Shown: positions 1 through 8,659 of the stretch, piece after piece
Layout: each line of letters opens with the position of its first letter
How positions within the stretch are numbered: the first letter of the stretch is position 1
From: Vogesella sp. XCS3
GTDB lineage: Bacteria > Pseudomonadota > Gammaproteobacteria > Burkholderiales > Chromobacteriaceae
Direction: 5' to 3'
Assembly (NCBI RefSeq): GCF_020616155.1
Contig: NZ_CP085530.1
Span: forward strand, 2,996,001-3,060,000
DNA length: 64,000 nucleotides
Position numbers and translations under genes: made by a program
Notes under the pieces: generated by a model
Told to the model about the DNA's origin: nothing
The model's input: the letters and a program-made list of their open reading frames with translations, nothing else
The model's database searches: none

Positions 1-598
<598 letters not shown>

Positions 599-613
599 TC
601 AAGGAGACGGCTC

Positions 614-1036
614 ATGGCCAAGATGCATGTGGAAGTGGTCAGCACTGAACAGCTCATCTATTCCGGCGAAGCGGAGTTCCTCGTGGCTCCGGCGCAGGAA
701 GGCGAGATCGGTGTTTACCCACGTCACGTGCCGCTTCTGACCCGTATCAAGCCTGGTGTACTGCGTTTGACAGTGCCAGGTTCCAAGGACGAGGTACTGG
801 TGGCGGTGTCGGGTGGCATGATGGAAGTGCAACCGACCCACATCACCGTTCTGGCTGATACGGCGATCCGCGGTGAGGATCTGGATGAAGCTCGCGCCAA
901 CGAGGCCAAACGTGCCGCTGAGGATGCCCTCAAGCACGCTTCCGACGACCTGGATACGGCAAAAGCCCACGCAGCCCTGGCTGCAGCGATTGCCCAGCTC
1001 AAGGCGCTGGAATACCTCCGCAAGCGCGTGCACTAA
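614..1036 (+). CDS. atpC: ATP synthase F1 epsilon subunit
   Basis: Epsilon subunit of the central stalk of F1Fo ATP synthase; it couples rotation and can inhibit ATP hydrolysis. The 140-residue product has the family's usual length: an N-terminal beta-sandwich (about residues 1-85, with the typical MHVEVVSTEQLIYSGEAEF opening and GEIGVYPRHVPLLT) and a C-terminal helical hairpin rich in Ala, Glu and Lys (about 88-140). It is the last gene of the atp operon, 15 bp after atpD. The ATG follows AAGGAG at a normal distance. A strong terminator lies 28 bp downstream. Confidence 0.97.
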   Translation: MAKMHVEVVSTEQLIYSGEAEFLVAPAQEGEIGVYPRHVPLLTRIKPGVLRLTVPGSKDEVLVAVSGGMMEVQPTHITVLADTAIRGEDLDEARANEAKRAAEDALKHASDDLDTAKAHAALAAAIAQLKALEYLRKRVH

Positions 1037-1063
1037 GCGCACGACAGTGCGATGCAAGCTACA

Positions 1064-1090
1064 GGCTGCCACGAAAGTGGCAGCCTTTTT
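1064..1090 (+). terminator. Rho-independent terminator of the atp operon
   Basis: Perfect 9-bp stem GGCTGCCAC / GTGGCAGCC with a GAAA tetraloop, followed by five T. It lies 28 bp after atpC and before glmU. Confidence 0.9.
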
Positions 1091-1150
1091 CATGCCCGCT
1101 TTAGGGCATAATAGTGACCTATCCAATACGAATTTCCGGGCATTTTGATT

Positions 1151-2515
1151 ATGGAATCTCTCAGCGTTGTCATCCTGGCTGCCGGCAAAGGCAAGCGTAT
1201 GTATTCGGCCATGCCCAAGGTATTGCACCCCATCGGCGGCCAACCCATGCTGGCCCGTGTCATCAGCACCGCTCGCCAGCTGCAGCCGGCCAAGATGGTA
1301 GTGGTGTACGGCCACGGCGGTGACCAGGTGCGCGAACAGATCCGTGATGAAGACGTAGCCTGGGCACTGCAGGCCGAACAGCTGGGCACCGGGCACGCGC
1401 TGAAAATGGCCCTGTCGCAGCTGCCCAAGGTTGGCCGCACCCTGGTGCTGTACGGCGACGTACCGCTCACCACGGTAGAAACCCTGCAGAAGCTGCTGGC
1501 TGCCGCACAAAATGGCATGAGCCTGCTGACCGACGTACTGGCCGACGCCAGCGGTTACGGCCGTATCGTGCGCAATGCGGCCGGCGAGATCGTGGCCATT
1601 GTCGAAGACAAAGACTGCAATGCCGAACAGAAAGCCATCCGTGAAATCAACACCGGCATGATGGTGCTGCCCAACGCCAAGCTGGAAGGCTGGCTGGGCG
1701 AGCTGCGCAATGGCAACGCGCAGGGCGAGTACTACCTGACCGACGTGATCGAGCTGGCTGTACGCGACGGCATCGCCGTGCCGGGTGTTACCGTAGCAGC
1801 CTGCTGGGAAGCCGCTGGCGTCAACAACAAGGTGCAGCTGGCCGAGCTGGAACGCCAGCTGCAGCAAAACCAGGCGCGCGCACTGCTGACTGCCGGCGTG
1901 ATGCTGGCGGACCCAGCCCGTATCGATATCCGCGGCCAACTGCAGCATGGCATGGACGTCAGCATCGATGTTGGCTGCGTGTTCGAAGGCCAGGTCACCT
2001 TGGGCGATAACGTCGAGATTGGCGCCTACTGTGTGCTGAAAAACGTGCGTATTGCCGCCGGTACCCGCATCGCCCCGTACTCGCACCTGGAAGACGCCGT
2101 GGTGGGCGAAGCCTGCCGCATCGGCCCGTACGCCCGCCTGCGCCCGGGCGCAGAGTTGGCCGCACACGTACACGTGGGCAACTTTGTCGAGATCAAGAAG
2201 GCCACCGTGGGCGAAGGCTCCAAGGTGAACCACCTTACCTACATCGGCGATGCGCAGATCGGCAGCAAGGTCAACGTGGGTGCCGGCTCGGTAACCTGCA
2301 ACTACGATGGCGTGAACAAGTTCAAGACCGTTATCGGCGATAACGTGTTTGTCGGCTCCGGCACCCTGATGGTGGCGCCGGTGACGCTGGAAGAAGGGGC
2401 CACCATTGGTGCTGGTTCTGTGCTGACTAAAACCGCACCCGCCGGCCAGCTTACCGTCGCCCGCGCCAAGCAGCTGACCGTGCCAGGCTGGCAGCGCCCG
2501 CAAAAGCTGAAATAA
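1151..2515 (+). CDS. glmU: Bifunctional UDP-GlcNAc pyrophosphorylase / glucosamine-1-phosphate acetyltransferase
   Basis: Cytoplasmic enzyme making UDP-GlcNAc in two steps: acetylation of glucosamine-1-phosphate, then uridylyl transfer. The N-terminal nucleotidyltransferase domain (about residues 1-228) carries the LAAGKGKRM...PK signature near residue 10. The C-terminal left-handed beta-helix (about 250-454) carries the acetyl-transfer histidine region near SKVNHLTYIGD. The 454 residues match the family. I chose ATG 1151 (MESLSVV) because it aligns with the family start; an in-frame TTG at 1145 adds only two residues. Upstream, a CATAAT-like -10 is visible near 1107, but the -35 is weak. The gene carries two TTGGCCGCA copies. 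With glmS downstream it supplies precursors for peptidoglycan, lipopolysaccharide and the glycan locus at 32-49 kb. Confidence 0.97.
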   Translation: MESLSVVILAAGKGKRMYSAMPKVLHPIGGQPMLARVISTARQLQPAKMVVVYGHGGDQVREQIRDEDVAWALQAEQLGTGHALKMALSQLPKVGRTLVLYGDVPLTTVETLQKLLAAAQNGMSLLTDVLADASGYGRIVRNAAGEIVAIVEDKDCNAEQKAIREINTGMMVLPNAKLEGWLGELRNGNAQGEYYLTDVIELAVRDGIAVPGVTVAACWEAAGVNNKVQLAELERQLQQNQARALLTAGVMLADPARIDIRGQLQHGMDVSIDVGCVFEGQVTLGDNVEIGAYCVLKNVRIAAGTRIAPYSHLEDAVVGEACRIGPYARLRPGAELAAHVHVGNFVEIKKATVGEGSKVNHLTYIGDAQIGSKVNVGAGSVTCNYDGVNKFKTVIGDNVFVGSGTLMVAPVTLEEGATIGAGSVLTKTAPAGQLTVARAKQLTVPGWQRPQKLK

Positions 2516-2539
2516 GCTGCTTTGCTGTACCCAACCCAC

Positions 2540-2570
2540 ACCGCCAGCGGCCCGCGCCCTGGCGGTTTTT
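2540..2570 (+). terminator. Terminator after glmU
   Basis: Stem ACCGCCAG / CTGGCGGT with an 11-nt GC-rich loop and a run of five T. It separates glmU from the regulator-glmS unit. Confidence 0.85.
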
Positions 2571-2623
2571 CATGGCGCTGGCAGTAGCGCATGCTTCACT
2601 TGTCATGGGCTATACCTGCTGCT

Positions 2624-2655
2624 AATATTTCGAAAAACTTACGAACCGAAATATT
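2624..2655. promoter_or_regulatory. Inverted-repeat operator directly in front of glmR
   Basis: Two perfect 9-bp arms, AATATTTCG at 2624-2632 and CGAAATATT at 2647-2655, separated by 14 bp. The right arm ends three bases before the ATG of the DeoR-type regulator. TTTCG/CGAAA half-sites are usual for DeoR/GlpR-family operators, so autoregulation is likely; this is inference. There is no Shine-Dalgarno sequence between the repeat and the ATG, so a transcript starting here would be leaderless or nearly so. Confidence 0.7.
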
Positions 2656-2658
2656 TTA

Positions 2659-3435
2659 ATGACCAAACGTAACACCCAGCAGCGTCGCCACGCCATCGTG
2701 GCCCTGGTACAAGAGCGGGGTGAAGTGAGTGTTGAAGACCTTACCCAGCGCTTCGCCACCTCGGAAGTTACGATCCGGAAAGACCTGGCCTTGCTGGAAA
2801 CAGGCGGCCTGCTACTGCGCCGTTACGGTGGTGCTGTATCCTTGCCCACCGAAATGGTGGCCGAAAGCGACCCGGTAAAAGTTTCGGAACGAAAGCTGGC
2901 CATCGCCCGCGCCGCCGCCGAGCGCATCCGCGACCACAACCGCGTGATTATCGACAGCGGCACCACCACGCGCGCCATTATCCCCTTGCTGGGTAACAAG
3001 CGCGGGCTGATCGTGATGACCAATTCGCTGAACGTAGCCGGTAGCCTGCGCGAGCTGGAAAACGAACCCACGCTGCTGATGACCGGCGGCACCTGGGATC
3101 CGCATTCCGAGTCGTTCCAGGGCCAGATCGCCGAGCAGGTGCTGCGTTCTTACGACTTCGATCAGCTGTTCATCGGCGCCGATGGCATCGACCTGGCGCG
3201 TGGCACCACCACCTTTAACGAGCTGGTGGGCCTGTCGCGGGTGATGGCCGAAGTGTCGCGCGAAGTAGTGGTGATGGTGGAGTCCGACAAGATCGGCCGC
3301 CGTATTCCCAACCTGGAGCTGCCGTGGGCACGCATCCAGACCCTGATCACCGACGACGCCCTGGCAACCGAAGCCAGGGAAACGATCCGGGCCAAAGGCG
3401 TGACGCTGATCTGCGCGCCCTTTACCCATTCATAA
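2659..3435 (+). CDS. glmR: DeoR/GlpR-family transcriptional regulator between glmU and glmS
   Basis: A 258-residue DeoR-type regulator. The N-terminal winged helix-turn-helix (about residues 5-60) has the typical EVSVEDLTQRFATSEVTIRKDL pattern, followed by RRYGGAV. The C-terminal sugar-phosphate-binding DeoRC domain (about 75-235) shows the IDSGTTT motif. Position between glmU and glmS matches glmR of pseudomonads, so the ligand is probably an amino-sugar phosphate and the target probably glmS; both points are inferred from synteny. It lies 15 bp before glmS and is likely co-transcribed with it. The start ATG has no recognisable ribosome site and sits right behind the inverted-repeat operator. 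Confidence 0.85.
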   Translation: MTKRNTQQRRHAIVALVQERGEVSVEDLTQRFATSEVTIRKDLALLETGGLLLRRYGGAVSLPTEMVAESDPVKVSERKLAIARAAAERIRDHNRVIIDSGTTTRAIIPLLGNKRGLIVMTNSLNVAGSLRELENEPTLLMTGGTWDPHSESFQGQIAEQVLRSYDFDQLFIGADGIDLARGTTTFNELVGLSRVMAEVSREVVVMVESDKIGRRIPNLELPWARIQTLITDDALATEARETIRAKGVTLICAPFTHS

Positions 3436-3450
3436 TTCAAGGAGAAGTGT

Positions 3451-5280
3451 ATGTGCGGCATCGTAGGCGCTATTGCGCGTCGTAATATTGTTCCCGTGCT
3501 GGTAGAAGGCCTGAAGCGCCTGGAATACCGTGGTTACGACTCGTCCGGCATCGCCGTGCACGTGGGCAGCGACATCACCCGCGTGCGCCGGGTTGGCCGC
3601 GTGGCCGAAATGGAAGCGGCCGCACAAGCCGACCAGGTGCAGGGCGAGCTGGGCATCGGCCACACCCGCTGGGCTACCCACGGCGGCGTTACCGAGTACA
3701 ACGCCCACCCGCACGTGTCGCACGGCCTGATCGCTGTGGTGCATAACGGCATCATCGAAAACCACGAAGAAAAACGCGAAGCGCTGAAGGCCGCCGGCTA
3801 CGTGTTCGAATCGCAGACCGACACCGAAGTCATCGCCCACCTGGTACACCAGTACTACGTGGCAGAAAAAGACCTGTTCCGTGCCGTACACCGCGCCACC
3901 CGCGAGCTCACCGGCGCCTATGCCATCGGCGTCATCGCGCTGGACCGCCCCGACGAACTGGTGTGCGCGCGCATGGGCTGCCCGCTGCTGGTGGGCCTGG
4001 GAGAAGGCGAAAACTTCATCGCCTCCGACGTTTCCGCCGTGCTGTCGGCCACCCGTCGCGTCATCTTCCTGGAAGAGGGCGACATCGGCCACCTCACCCG
4101 CGACAGCGTGAAGCTGATCGACAAAGACGACCAGCCGGTAGAACGCAAAGTGCACGTGTCCGACGTGTCGCTGGCGTCGCTGGAGCTGGGCCCGTACAGC
4201 CACTTCATGCAGAAAGAAATCCACGAACAGCCCAAAGCCCTGTCCGACACCATCGAAGTGGTGCTGGACGACGGCTTCGTGCCCGAGCTGTTCGGCCCCG
4301 CTGCGGCCAACGTACTGCCGCAACTGAGCGGCGTTAAGATACTGGCCTGCGGCACCAGCTACTACGCCGGCCTCACCGCCAAATACTGGATCGAAAGCAT
4401 CGCCGGTGTGGTGTGCGACGTGGAAATCGCCAGCGAGTACCGCTACCGCGACGCTTACGCCGACCCGAATCACCTAGTGGTGACCATCTCGCAGTCCGGC
4501 GAAACGCTGGACACCATGGAAGCGCTGAAATACGCCAAGAGCCTGGGCCACCAGCACGCGCTGTCCATCTGCAACGTACGCGAATCCGCCATCCCGCGCG
4601 CGTCCGAACTGGTGTTCTACACCCGCGCCGGCGCCGAAATCGGCGTGGCCTCCACCAAAGCCTTCACCACCCAGCTGGTCAGCCTGTTTGCGCTGGCGGT
4701 TACGCTGGGCAAGGTACGCGGCCGCGTCAGTGCCGAGCAAGAGGCACAATACCTGGACGAGCTGCGCCACCTGCCGGGCAGCGTGCAGCACGCGCTGAAC
4801 CTGGAGCCGCAGATCAAGGCCTGGAGCAGCCAGTTTGCCGCCAAGAACGACGCGCTGTTCCTCGGCCGTGGCCTGCATTACCCCATCGCGCTGGAAGGCG
4901 CGCTGAAGCTGAAGGAAATTTCCTACATCCACGCCGAAGCCTACCCGGCCGGCGAACTGAAGCACGGCCCGCTGGCGCTGGTGGACGAAAACATGCCGGT
5001 CGTGGTGATTGCACCCAACGACGTGCTGCTGGAAAAAGTGAAATCCAATATGCAGGAAGTACGCGCCCGTGGCGGCGAACTGTTCGTGTTTGCCGACGCC
5101 GACAGCCACTTTGTCGATTCCGACGGCGTACACGTCATCCGCACCCCACGCCACGTGGGTGTGCTCAGCCCCATCGTGCACTCCATCCCGGTGCAGATCC
5201 TGGCCTACCACGTCGCGCTGGCGCGTGGCACCGACGTGGACAAACCTCGCAACCTGGCCAAATCGGTCACCGTGGAATAA
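3451..5280 (+). CDS. glmS: Glutamine-fructose-6-phosphate aminotransferase (isomerizing)
   Basis: Makes glucosamine-6-phosphate from fructose-6-phosphate and glutamine, the first step toward UDP-GlcNAc. The 609 residues are full length. The N-terminal glutaminase domain (about 1-220) begins MCGIVGA with Cys2 as nucleophile and has GHTRWATHG. Two SIS isomerase domains follow, with CGTSYYAGL and [10 protein letters not shown] near residue 345. The C terminus [12 protein letters not shown] is the invariant family ending. The ATG is preceded by AAGGAG. No glmS ribozyme is expected outside Gram-positives and none was seen. A uptake-like word GGTTGGCCGCA begins one base after the stop, and a terminator follows. 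Confidence 0.98.
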   Translation: MCGIVGAIARRNIVPVLVEGLKRLEYRGYDSSGIAVHVGSDITRVRRVGRVAEMEAAAQADQVQGELGIGHTRWATHGGVTEYNAHPHVSHGLIAVVHNGIIENHEEKREALKAAGYVFESQTDTEVIAHLVHQYYVAEKDLFRAVHRATRELTGAYAIGVIALDRPDELVCARMGCPLLVGLGEGENFIASDVSAVLSATRRVIFLEEGDIGHLTRDSVKLIDKDDQPVERKVHVSDVSLASLELGPYSHFMQKEIHEQPKALSDTIEVVLDDGFVPELFGPAAANVLPQLSGVKILACGTSYYAGLTAKYWIESIAGVVCDVEIASEYRYRDAYADPNHLVVTISQSGETLDTMEALKYAKSLGHQHALSICNVRESAIPRASELVFYTRAGAEIGVASTKAFTTQLVSLFALAVTLGKVRGRVSAEQEAQYLDELRHLPGSVQHALNLEPQIKAWSSQFAAKNDALFLGRGLHYPIALEGALKLKEISYIHAEAYPAGELKHGPLALVDENMPVVVIAPNDVLLEKVKSNMQEVRARGGELFVFADADSHFVDSDGVHVIRTPRHVGVLSPIVHSIPVQILAYHVALARGTDVDKPRNLAKSVTVE

Positions 5281-5322
5281 GGTTGGCCGCAGGCAGCATC
5301 ACGCTGCCGCACCAACAGTAAA

Positions 5323-5343
5323 GGGGCCTTGGGCCCCTTTTTT
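5323..5343 (+). terminator. Terminator after glmS
   Basis: Short GGGGCC / GGCCCC stem with flanking AA/TT pairs, a 3-nt loop and a six-T tract. It lies 42 bp after the glmS stop. Confidence 0.85.
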
Positions 5344-5393
5344 CATACCTGCTGCTGCCACCCATGCCCCGTCGCCACATAAGGCATTGCCGC

Positions 5394-5545
5394 TTTTAGC
5401 GGGCCCGGATAAGGCGCAGCTGCATCCGGGGAACGGCAGGTTATCCAAGGGTGGCCGCATCCTGTCGGATGACCAAGTAACAACACCAAGACAATCACGC
5501 TCGCATGCGCCGTTGGCTTATCCGGGTTACGGGCTGACCTGATGT
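5394..5545. repeat. REP-like 150-bp repeat, left copy
   Basis: This gene-free stretch (5344-5684) contains CCCGGATAAGGCGCAGCTGCATCCGGG, read here as two pieces, CCCGGATAAGGCGCAG and CTGCATCCGGGG, and ends with TTGGCTTATCCGGGTTACGGG. A diverged direct copy lies at about 6826-6975, on the other side of the insertion sequence. A shorter relative is at 44069-44102. The element resembles the extragenic ATAAGGCG...CATCCGG palindromes found in many proteobacteria. Nothing else is visible between it and the insertion sequence. Confidence 0.7.
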
Positions 5546-5684
5546 GTCGTTCGCATACCGGGCTGGACCCAGATGCGAGCGGCAGGCTGTACCTACCGTA
5601 GCTATTCGTATACTCTTGGCATTTTTAATGGTTGCAGGGCGTCATCTTTATATATTGGGATTTAGCCGGAGAGCGGATAAAACG

Positions 5685-6720
5685 GGCTTTGTTGCACAAA
5701 TCAGTGCTTGCGTCCGTCCGGTAGAATGACCGCATGAGCAAGCCCCTTCCTCCCAAGTACCAAACCATCAACTGGCAGTCATACAACCAGTCCCTCAAGC
5801 AACGAGGGCAGCTCCTTCTCTGGCTCGACAAAGGCATGAACTGGTTGGCACCGGCTACCGGCAGGCGGGGACGGCAGCTAACTTTTTCTGATGCTGCCAT
5901 CCAGTTCTGTCTCACCATCAAATGCCTCTTTGGCCTGGCGCTACGGCAAGCCACAGGTATGGTCGAAAGTATGTTGCGCCTGGCTGGCCTTGACTGGGCC
6001 GTCCCCGACTTCAGCACGCTTTCCCGCCGCCAGAAAGACCTGCAAGTCCGCATCCCGGTACAGAAAAAGCAAGGTTGTCTGCATCTCTTGGTGGATAGCA
6101 CCGGCATCAAGATGATGGGTGAAGGCGAGTGGAAGGTGAAAAAGCATGGCGCTGATTACCGCCGCCAATGGCGCAAGCTGCATCTGGGCATAGATGCGCA
6201 AACGCTGGAAATCCGGGCAATGGAAGTGACCGACAATCGCACTGGAGATGCCACGATGCTGCCAGAGCTGCTATCGCAAATTCCGGCGGGAGAGGGACTG
6301 GTAACCGTCACCACGGATGGGGCGTACGACACACGCCTATGTTACGCAGCGATTGCAGAGCGTGGGGCGGCAGCCATCATTCCCCCACGTCGAAATGGCC
6401 AATTCTGGAAAGGGAATTTACGGGGCAATCAGGCTCGCAATGAGTCGCTACGAGCGGTGAAGTATCTGGGGCGCGCGCTCTGGAAAAAGTGGAGTGGCTA
6501 CCATCGCCGCAGCTTGGTCGAAACGAAGATGCACTGTTTCAAATTGCTGGCAGATCGGGTTAAGTCACGGGACTTTGACCGGCAAGTAGCGGAGCTTCAA
6601 ATCTGTGCAGCGATTCTGAATCGCTTCACAGCACTGGGCACGCCGCAAACGGTCCGTATGGGATAAATCCGTCTGGGGATTGGGGTAGTTCGACCTACGG
6701 CTGATTTGTGCAACAAAGCC
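5685..6720 (+). mobile_element. Complete IS5-family insertion sequence, 1036 bp
   Basis: Both ends are seen: GGCTTTGTTGCACAAATCAG at 5685-5704 and its exact complement ending at 6720, giving 20-bp perfect terminal inverted repeats. They enclose one intact transposase gene. The ends resemble those of the IS903 subgroup (GGCTTTGTTGAATAAATC, from memory). That subgroup normally makes a 9-bp target duplication, but the flanks GATAAAACG and GCCCGAATG do not match. The right junction may therefore have been rearranged. The element lies between two diverged copies of a REP-like repeat. Confidence 0.93.
5734..6666 (+). CDS. IS5-family (IS903-like) transposase
   Basis: A 310-residue DDE transposase that cuts and joins the ends of the enclosing element. 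Catalytic residues are visible at about Asp121 (LLVDSTGIK), Asp195 (TTDGAYD) and Glu263 (SLVETKMHCFK), with the GEGEWKVKKHG and RRQWRKLHLGID motifs typical of the IS903 branch. The N-terminal region (YQTINWQSYNQSLKQRG) is the usual DNA-binding start. The frame is intact from ATG to stop, so the element looks potentially active. The ATG lies 49 bp inside the left terminal repeat, with no strong ribosome site. Confidence 0.95.
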   Translation: MSKPLPPKYQTINWQSYNQSLKQRGQLLLWLDKGMNWLAPATGRRGRQLTFSDAAIQFCLTIKCLFGLALRQATGMVESMLRLAGLDWAVPDFSTLSRRQKDLQVRIPVQKKQGCLHLLVDSTGIKMMGEGEWKVKKHGADYRRQWRKLHLGIDAQTLEIRAMEVTDNRTGDATMLPELLSQIPAGEGLVTVTTDGAYDTRLCYAAIAERGAAAIIPPRRNGQFWKGNLRGNQARNESLRAVKYLGRALWKKWSGYHRRSLVETKMHCFKLLADRVKSRDFDRQVAELQICAAILNRFTALGTPQTVRMG

Positions 6721-6825
6721 GCCCGAATGGGATGTGCGGTTTGATAACCGGGTTCGGGGGTACCTGTTCTTTAGAGATGGTGAGTTGACATTTGTTGAGT
6801 GAACGTCCGATCGTTAACGTACAGC

Positions 6826-6975
6826 CAGTAACCCGTTTAAGGCGCAGCCGTATCCGGAGAATAGCCAGTTACCCAAGCTTGGCCGCATTCGGTGGGTGGC
6901 AAGGCGACCGCGCCGTAGCGCGCTCCCACACCCTCGAATGAGCTGTTGGCTTATCCAGGTTACAGGCAGTGTCCT
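6826..6975. repeat. REP-like 150-bp repeat, right copy
   Basis: Diverged direct copy of the repeat at 5394-5545. Shared blocks are AAGGCGCAGC, ATCCGG, GGCCGCAT and TTGGCTTATCC. It contains one exact TTGGCCGCA at 6879-6887. The rest of the gene-free stretch 6667-7121 holds the insertion-sequence end and an unassigned segment. A TTGACA at 6785 has no convincing -10 partner. Confidence 0.65.
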
Positions 6976-7121
6976 TTCACATTGGCAGCGTTAATGATTT
7001 GTAAAAAGGCGGAAAACTTGTTTATGGTGCTGCGGTATGGACGCATAGAGTCAAGTATTGAATCGCTGGCTTTCCTGGGTAGCGCGTCAGCGCTACACCC
7101 GACCCCGCAAGGAGATTTCTC

Positions 7122-7547
7122 ATGGTGACAGCATCGCATGCCCTTTTACTTGCTGCCGTGCTGTGCATCGTGGCGGCAGCACTACATTTTGCCTGCCTTA
7201 TCTGGGGGGCTGCAGGCTACCGGCTTCTTGGTGCCGGCGATAAGGTTGCGGCGGCGGTGGCGGCGGGTGACCGGCGGCCGCATCTTTCCGCCATTGTTGT
7301 TGGCTGCATTTTGCTGGTTTGGGCCATATACGCCATGGCGGGGGCGGGGTGGCTTCCGGTTATGCCATTGATGCGACCGGTGCTCTTTCTTATTTCAGGC
7401 GTACTGCTTGCCCGTGCGCTGTTGTTTCCACTTTTGCGCCCCATGTTCCCCGGGAACAGTATGCAGTTCTGGTTAATTTCTTCCGGTGTGATTGGCGTAC
7501 TGGGCCTGCTGTTCTTGATTGGCGCATACCAGATGGGCCAGCCATGA
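7122..7547 (+). CDS. Small four-helix membrane protein, function unknown
   Basis: A 141-residue, very hydrophobic protein. Four probable membrane helices lie at about residues 4-28, 54-75, 82-104 and 114-137, separated by short polar turns; a charged loop (GAGDKVAAAVAAGDRRPH) sits between helices 1 and 2. No catalytic motif is visible and I do not recognise a named family with certainty. The ATG GTG start has a clear AGGAG seven bases upstream. The gene stands alone between the insertion-sequence region and yjdM. Codon use looks like the chromosome rather than like a recent import. Confidence 0.7.
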   Translation: MVTASHALLLAAVLCIVAAALHFACLIWGAAGYRLLGAGDKVAAAVAAGDRRPHLSAIVVGCILLVWAIYAMAGAGWLPVMPLMRPVLFLISGVLLARALLFPLLRPMFPGNSMQFWLISSGVIGVLGLLFLIGAYQMGQP

Positions 7548-7715
7548 AGCCTGGTTGGCCGTAGAAAGACAATTCGTGGCGGGTCTTGTATCGTGCATGT
7601 GGCATGTGAGACGCCGTAGTGAATGCGTCACCGCCAGACACCCCAATTTGCGAAGGACCCGCCCAAAGAGGGATAATGCCCCTTTTGCCTGTAAGGCAAA
7701 CCCGAAAGGAATAGC

Positions 7716-8060
7716 ATGAGCGCCCTACCAAACTGCCCGGCCTGTCAGTCCGAATTTACCTACGAAGACGGCAGCCTCTACGTTTGCCCGGAGTGCGCAC
7801 ACGAGTGGTCCAAAGACGGCGCCGCCGCCGTGGAAGCTGAAGAAACCCGCGTGGTACGCGACGCCAACGGCAACCTGCTGCAAGACGGCGACAGCGTAAC
7901 CGTGATCAAGGACCTGAAAGTAAAAGGCAGCTCGCTGGTAGTGAAAGTGGGCACCAAGGTGAAGAACATCCGTCTGGTAGATGGCGACCACGACATCGAT
8001 TGCAAGATCGACGGCATCGGCCAGATGGGCCTGAAGTCGGAGTTCGTGAAGAAAGCCTGA
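7716..8060 (+). CDS. yjdM: YjdM/PhnA-family zinc-ribbon protein
   Basis: A 114-residue protein of the YjdM (formerly PhnA) family. The N-terminal zinc ribbon has two Cys pairs, CPAC near residue 8 and CPEC near residue 29. The C-terminal SH3-like beta domain has the family stretch [17 protein letters not shown]. Escherichia coli YjdM lies near phosphonate genes, but its role there is not settled and no phosphonate genes are present here, so no substrate is claimed. The ATG follows AAAGGA. A strong hairpin terminator separates it from the convergent gene downstream. Confidence 0.93.
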   Translation: MSALPNCPACQSEFTYEDGSLYVCPECAHEWSKDGAAAVEAEETRVVRDANGNLLQDGDSVTVIKDLKVKGSSLVVKVGTKVKNIRLVDGDHDIDCKIDGIGQMGLKSEFVKKA

Positions 8061-8091
8061 TAGCGCTGCGGCCAACCGGTCCCGCTACGCA

Positions 8092-8120
8092 AAAGCCCGC
8101 TGGCACTGCCAGCGGGCTTT
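8092..8120. terminator. Bidirectional terminator between yjdM and a GNAT gene
   Basis: Perfect AAAGCCCGCTGGC / GCCAGCGGGCTTT stem with a 3-nt loop, A-rich on the left and T-rich on the right. It suits two convergent genes. A GGTTGGCCGCA copy in reverse lies just upstream at 8067-8077. Confidence 0.85.
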
Positions 8121-8145
8121 GTCTTTGTCAGGCTGGCACGAGCGC

Positions 8146-8655
8146 TTAATGACCCAGCGGCATCACCATCTCGTGCCACTGCATGCCGCCGTGCAGCGAG
8201 GCCGACGGCCGCACGTACTGGTAGCCCAGGTGCGTGTACAGCGCCACGTGCTGCGGTTTGCACATCAGGTGGATGGCCTGCTTGCCGGCCGCCTGCATGC
8301 GCTGCACAAAGCTGCGCATCAGTAGCCCGGCGTAGCCGCGGCCCTGGCAGGCCGGGTCCACCACGACGGACATGATCACCACATTGGCCGCCGCCGGGTC
8401 GTGGCCGATCAGCTCCTTGAACGCTTCGTCGGCCATTTCCACCTGGTGCGCGCAGCCGCTGTTGATGAAGCCGACCAGCTCGCCATCGCATTCCAGCACC
8501 AGAAAACCGGCCGGGTACTGCGCAATGCGCAGTGCGATTTTCTCTGCGGTGGCAGCTTCGTCGCCTTCGTAGGCGCCGATTTCGATGGCGTAACAGCGGG
8601 CGGCGTCGCGGGGCTCGGCTTGGCGCAGGGTCAGTTGCGGATTCGTTGTGGTCAT
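8146..8655 (-). CDS. GNAT-family N-acetyltransferase
   Basis: A 169-residue acetyl-CoA-dependent acetyltransferase of the GNAT fold. The acetyl-CoA loop is visible as VVVDPACQGRGYAGLLMRSF near residue 100, and the terminal strand pair lies near LYTHLGYQYV. The opening RQAEPRDAARCYAIEIGAYEGDEAA and the closing HGGMQWHEMVM resemble arylalkylamine N-acetyltransferase-like GNATs, so a small amine is a reasonable but unproven substrate. It starts four bases after the stop of the upstream peptidase gene on the same strand, so the two are probably co-transcribed. Confidence 0.88.
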   Translation of the reverse strand: MTTTNPQLTLRQAEPRDAARCYAIEIGAYEGDEAATAEKIALRIAQYPAGFLVLECDGELVGFINSGCAHQVEMADEAFKELIGHDPAAANVVIMSVVVDPACQGRGYAGLLMRSFVQRMQAAGKQAIHLMCKPQHVALYTHLGYQYVRPSASLHGGMQWHEMVMPLGH

Positions 8656-8659
8656 GGCG

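Noticed and set aside
599..2539. A 646-codon open frame on the minus strand opposite atpC-glmU
   Set aside because: GC-rich genes create long antisense frames; the product is low-complexity (His, Gln, Ala-rich) and has no start signals, whereas glmU on the + strand is a full family member.
5350..5684. glmS-type ribozyme or riboswitch near glmS
   Set aside because: Only REP-like repeats and a terminator are present; the ribozyme belongs upstream of glmS in Gram-positives and nothing of that kind is seen at 3436-3450 or elsewhere.
5676..6729. Target-site duplication around the insertion sequence
   Set aside because: The nine bases on the two sides (GATAAAACG and GCCCGAATG) do not match, nor do shorter lengths in a convincing way.
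6946..7128. Possible 60-codon gene in front of the four-helix membrane protein
   Set aside because: No ribosome site, no conserved pattern, and it overlaps the repeat and the real downstream start.
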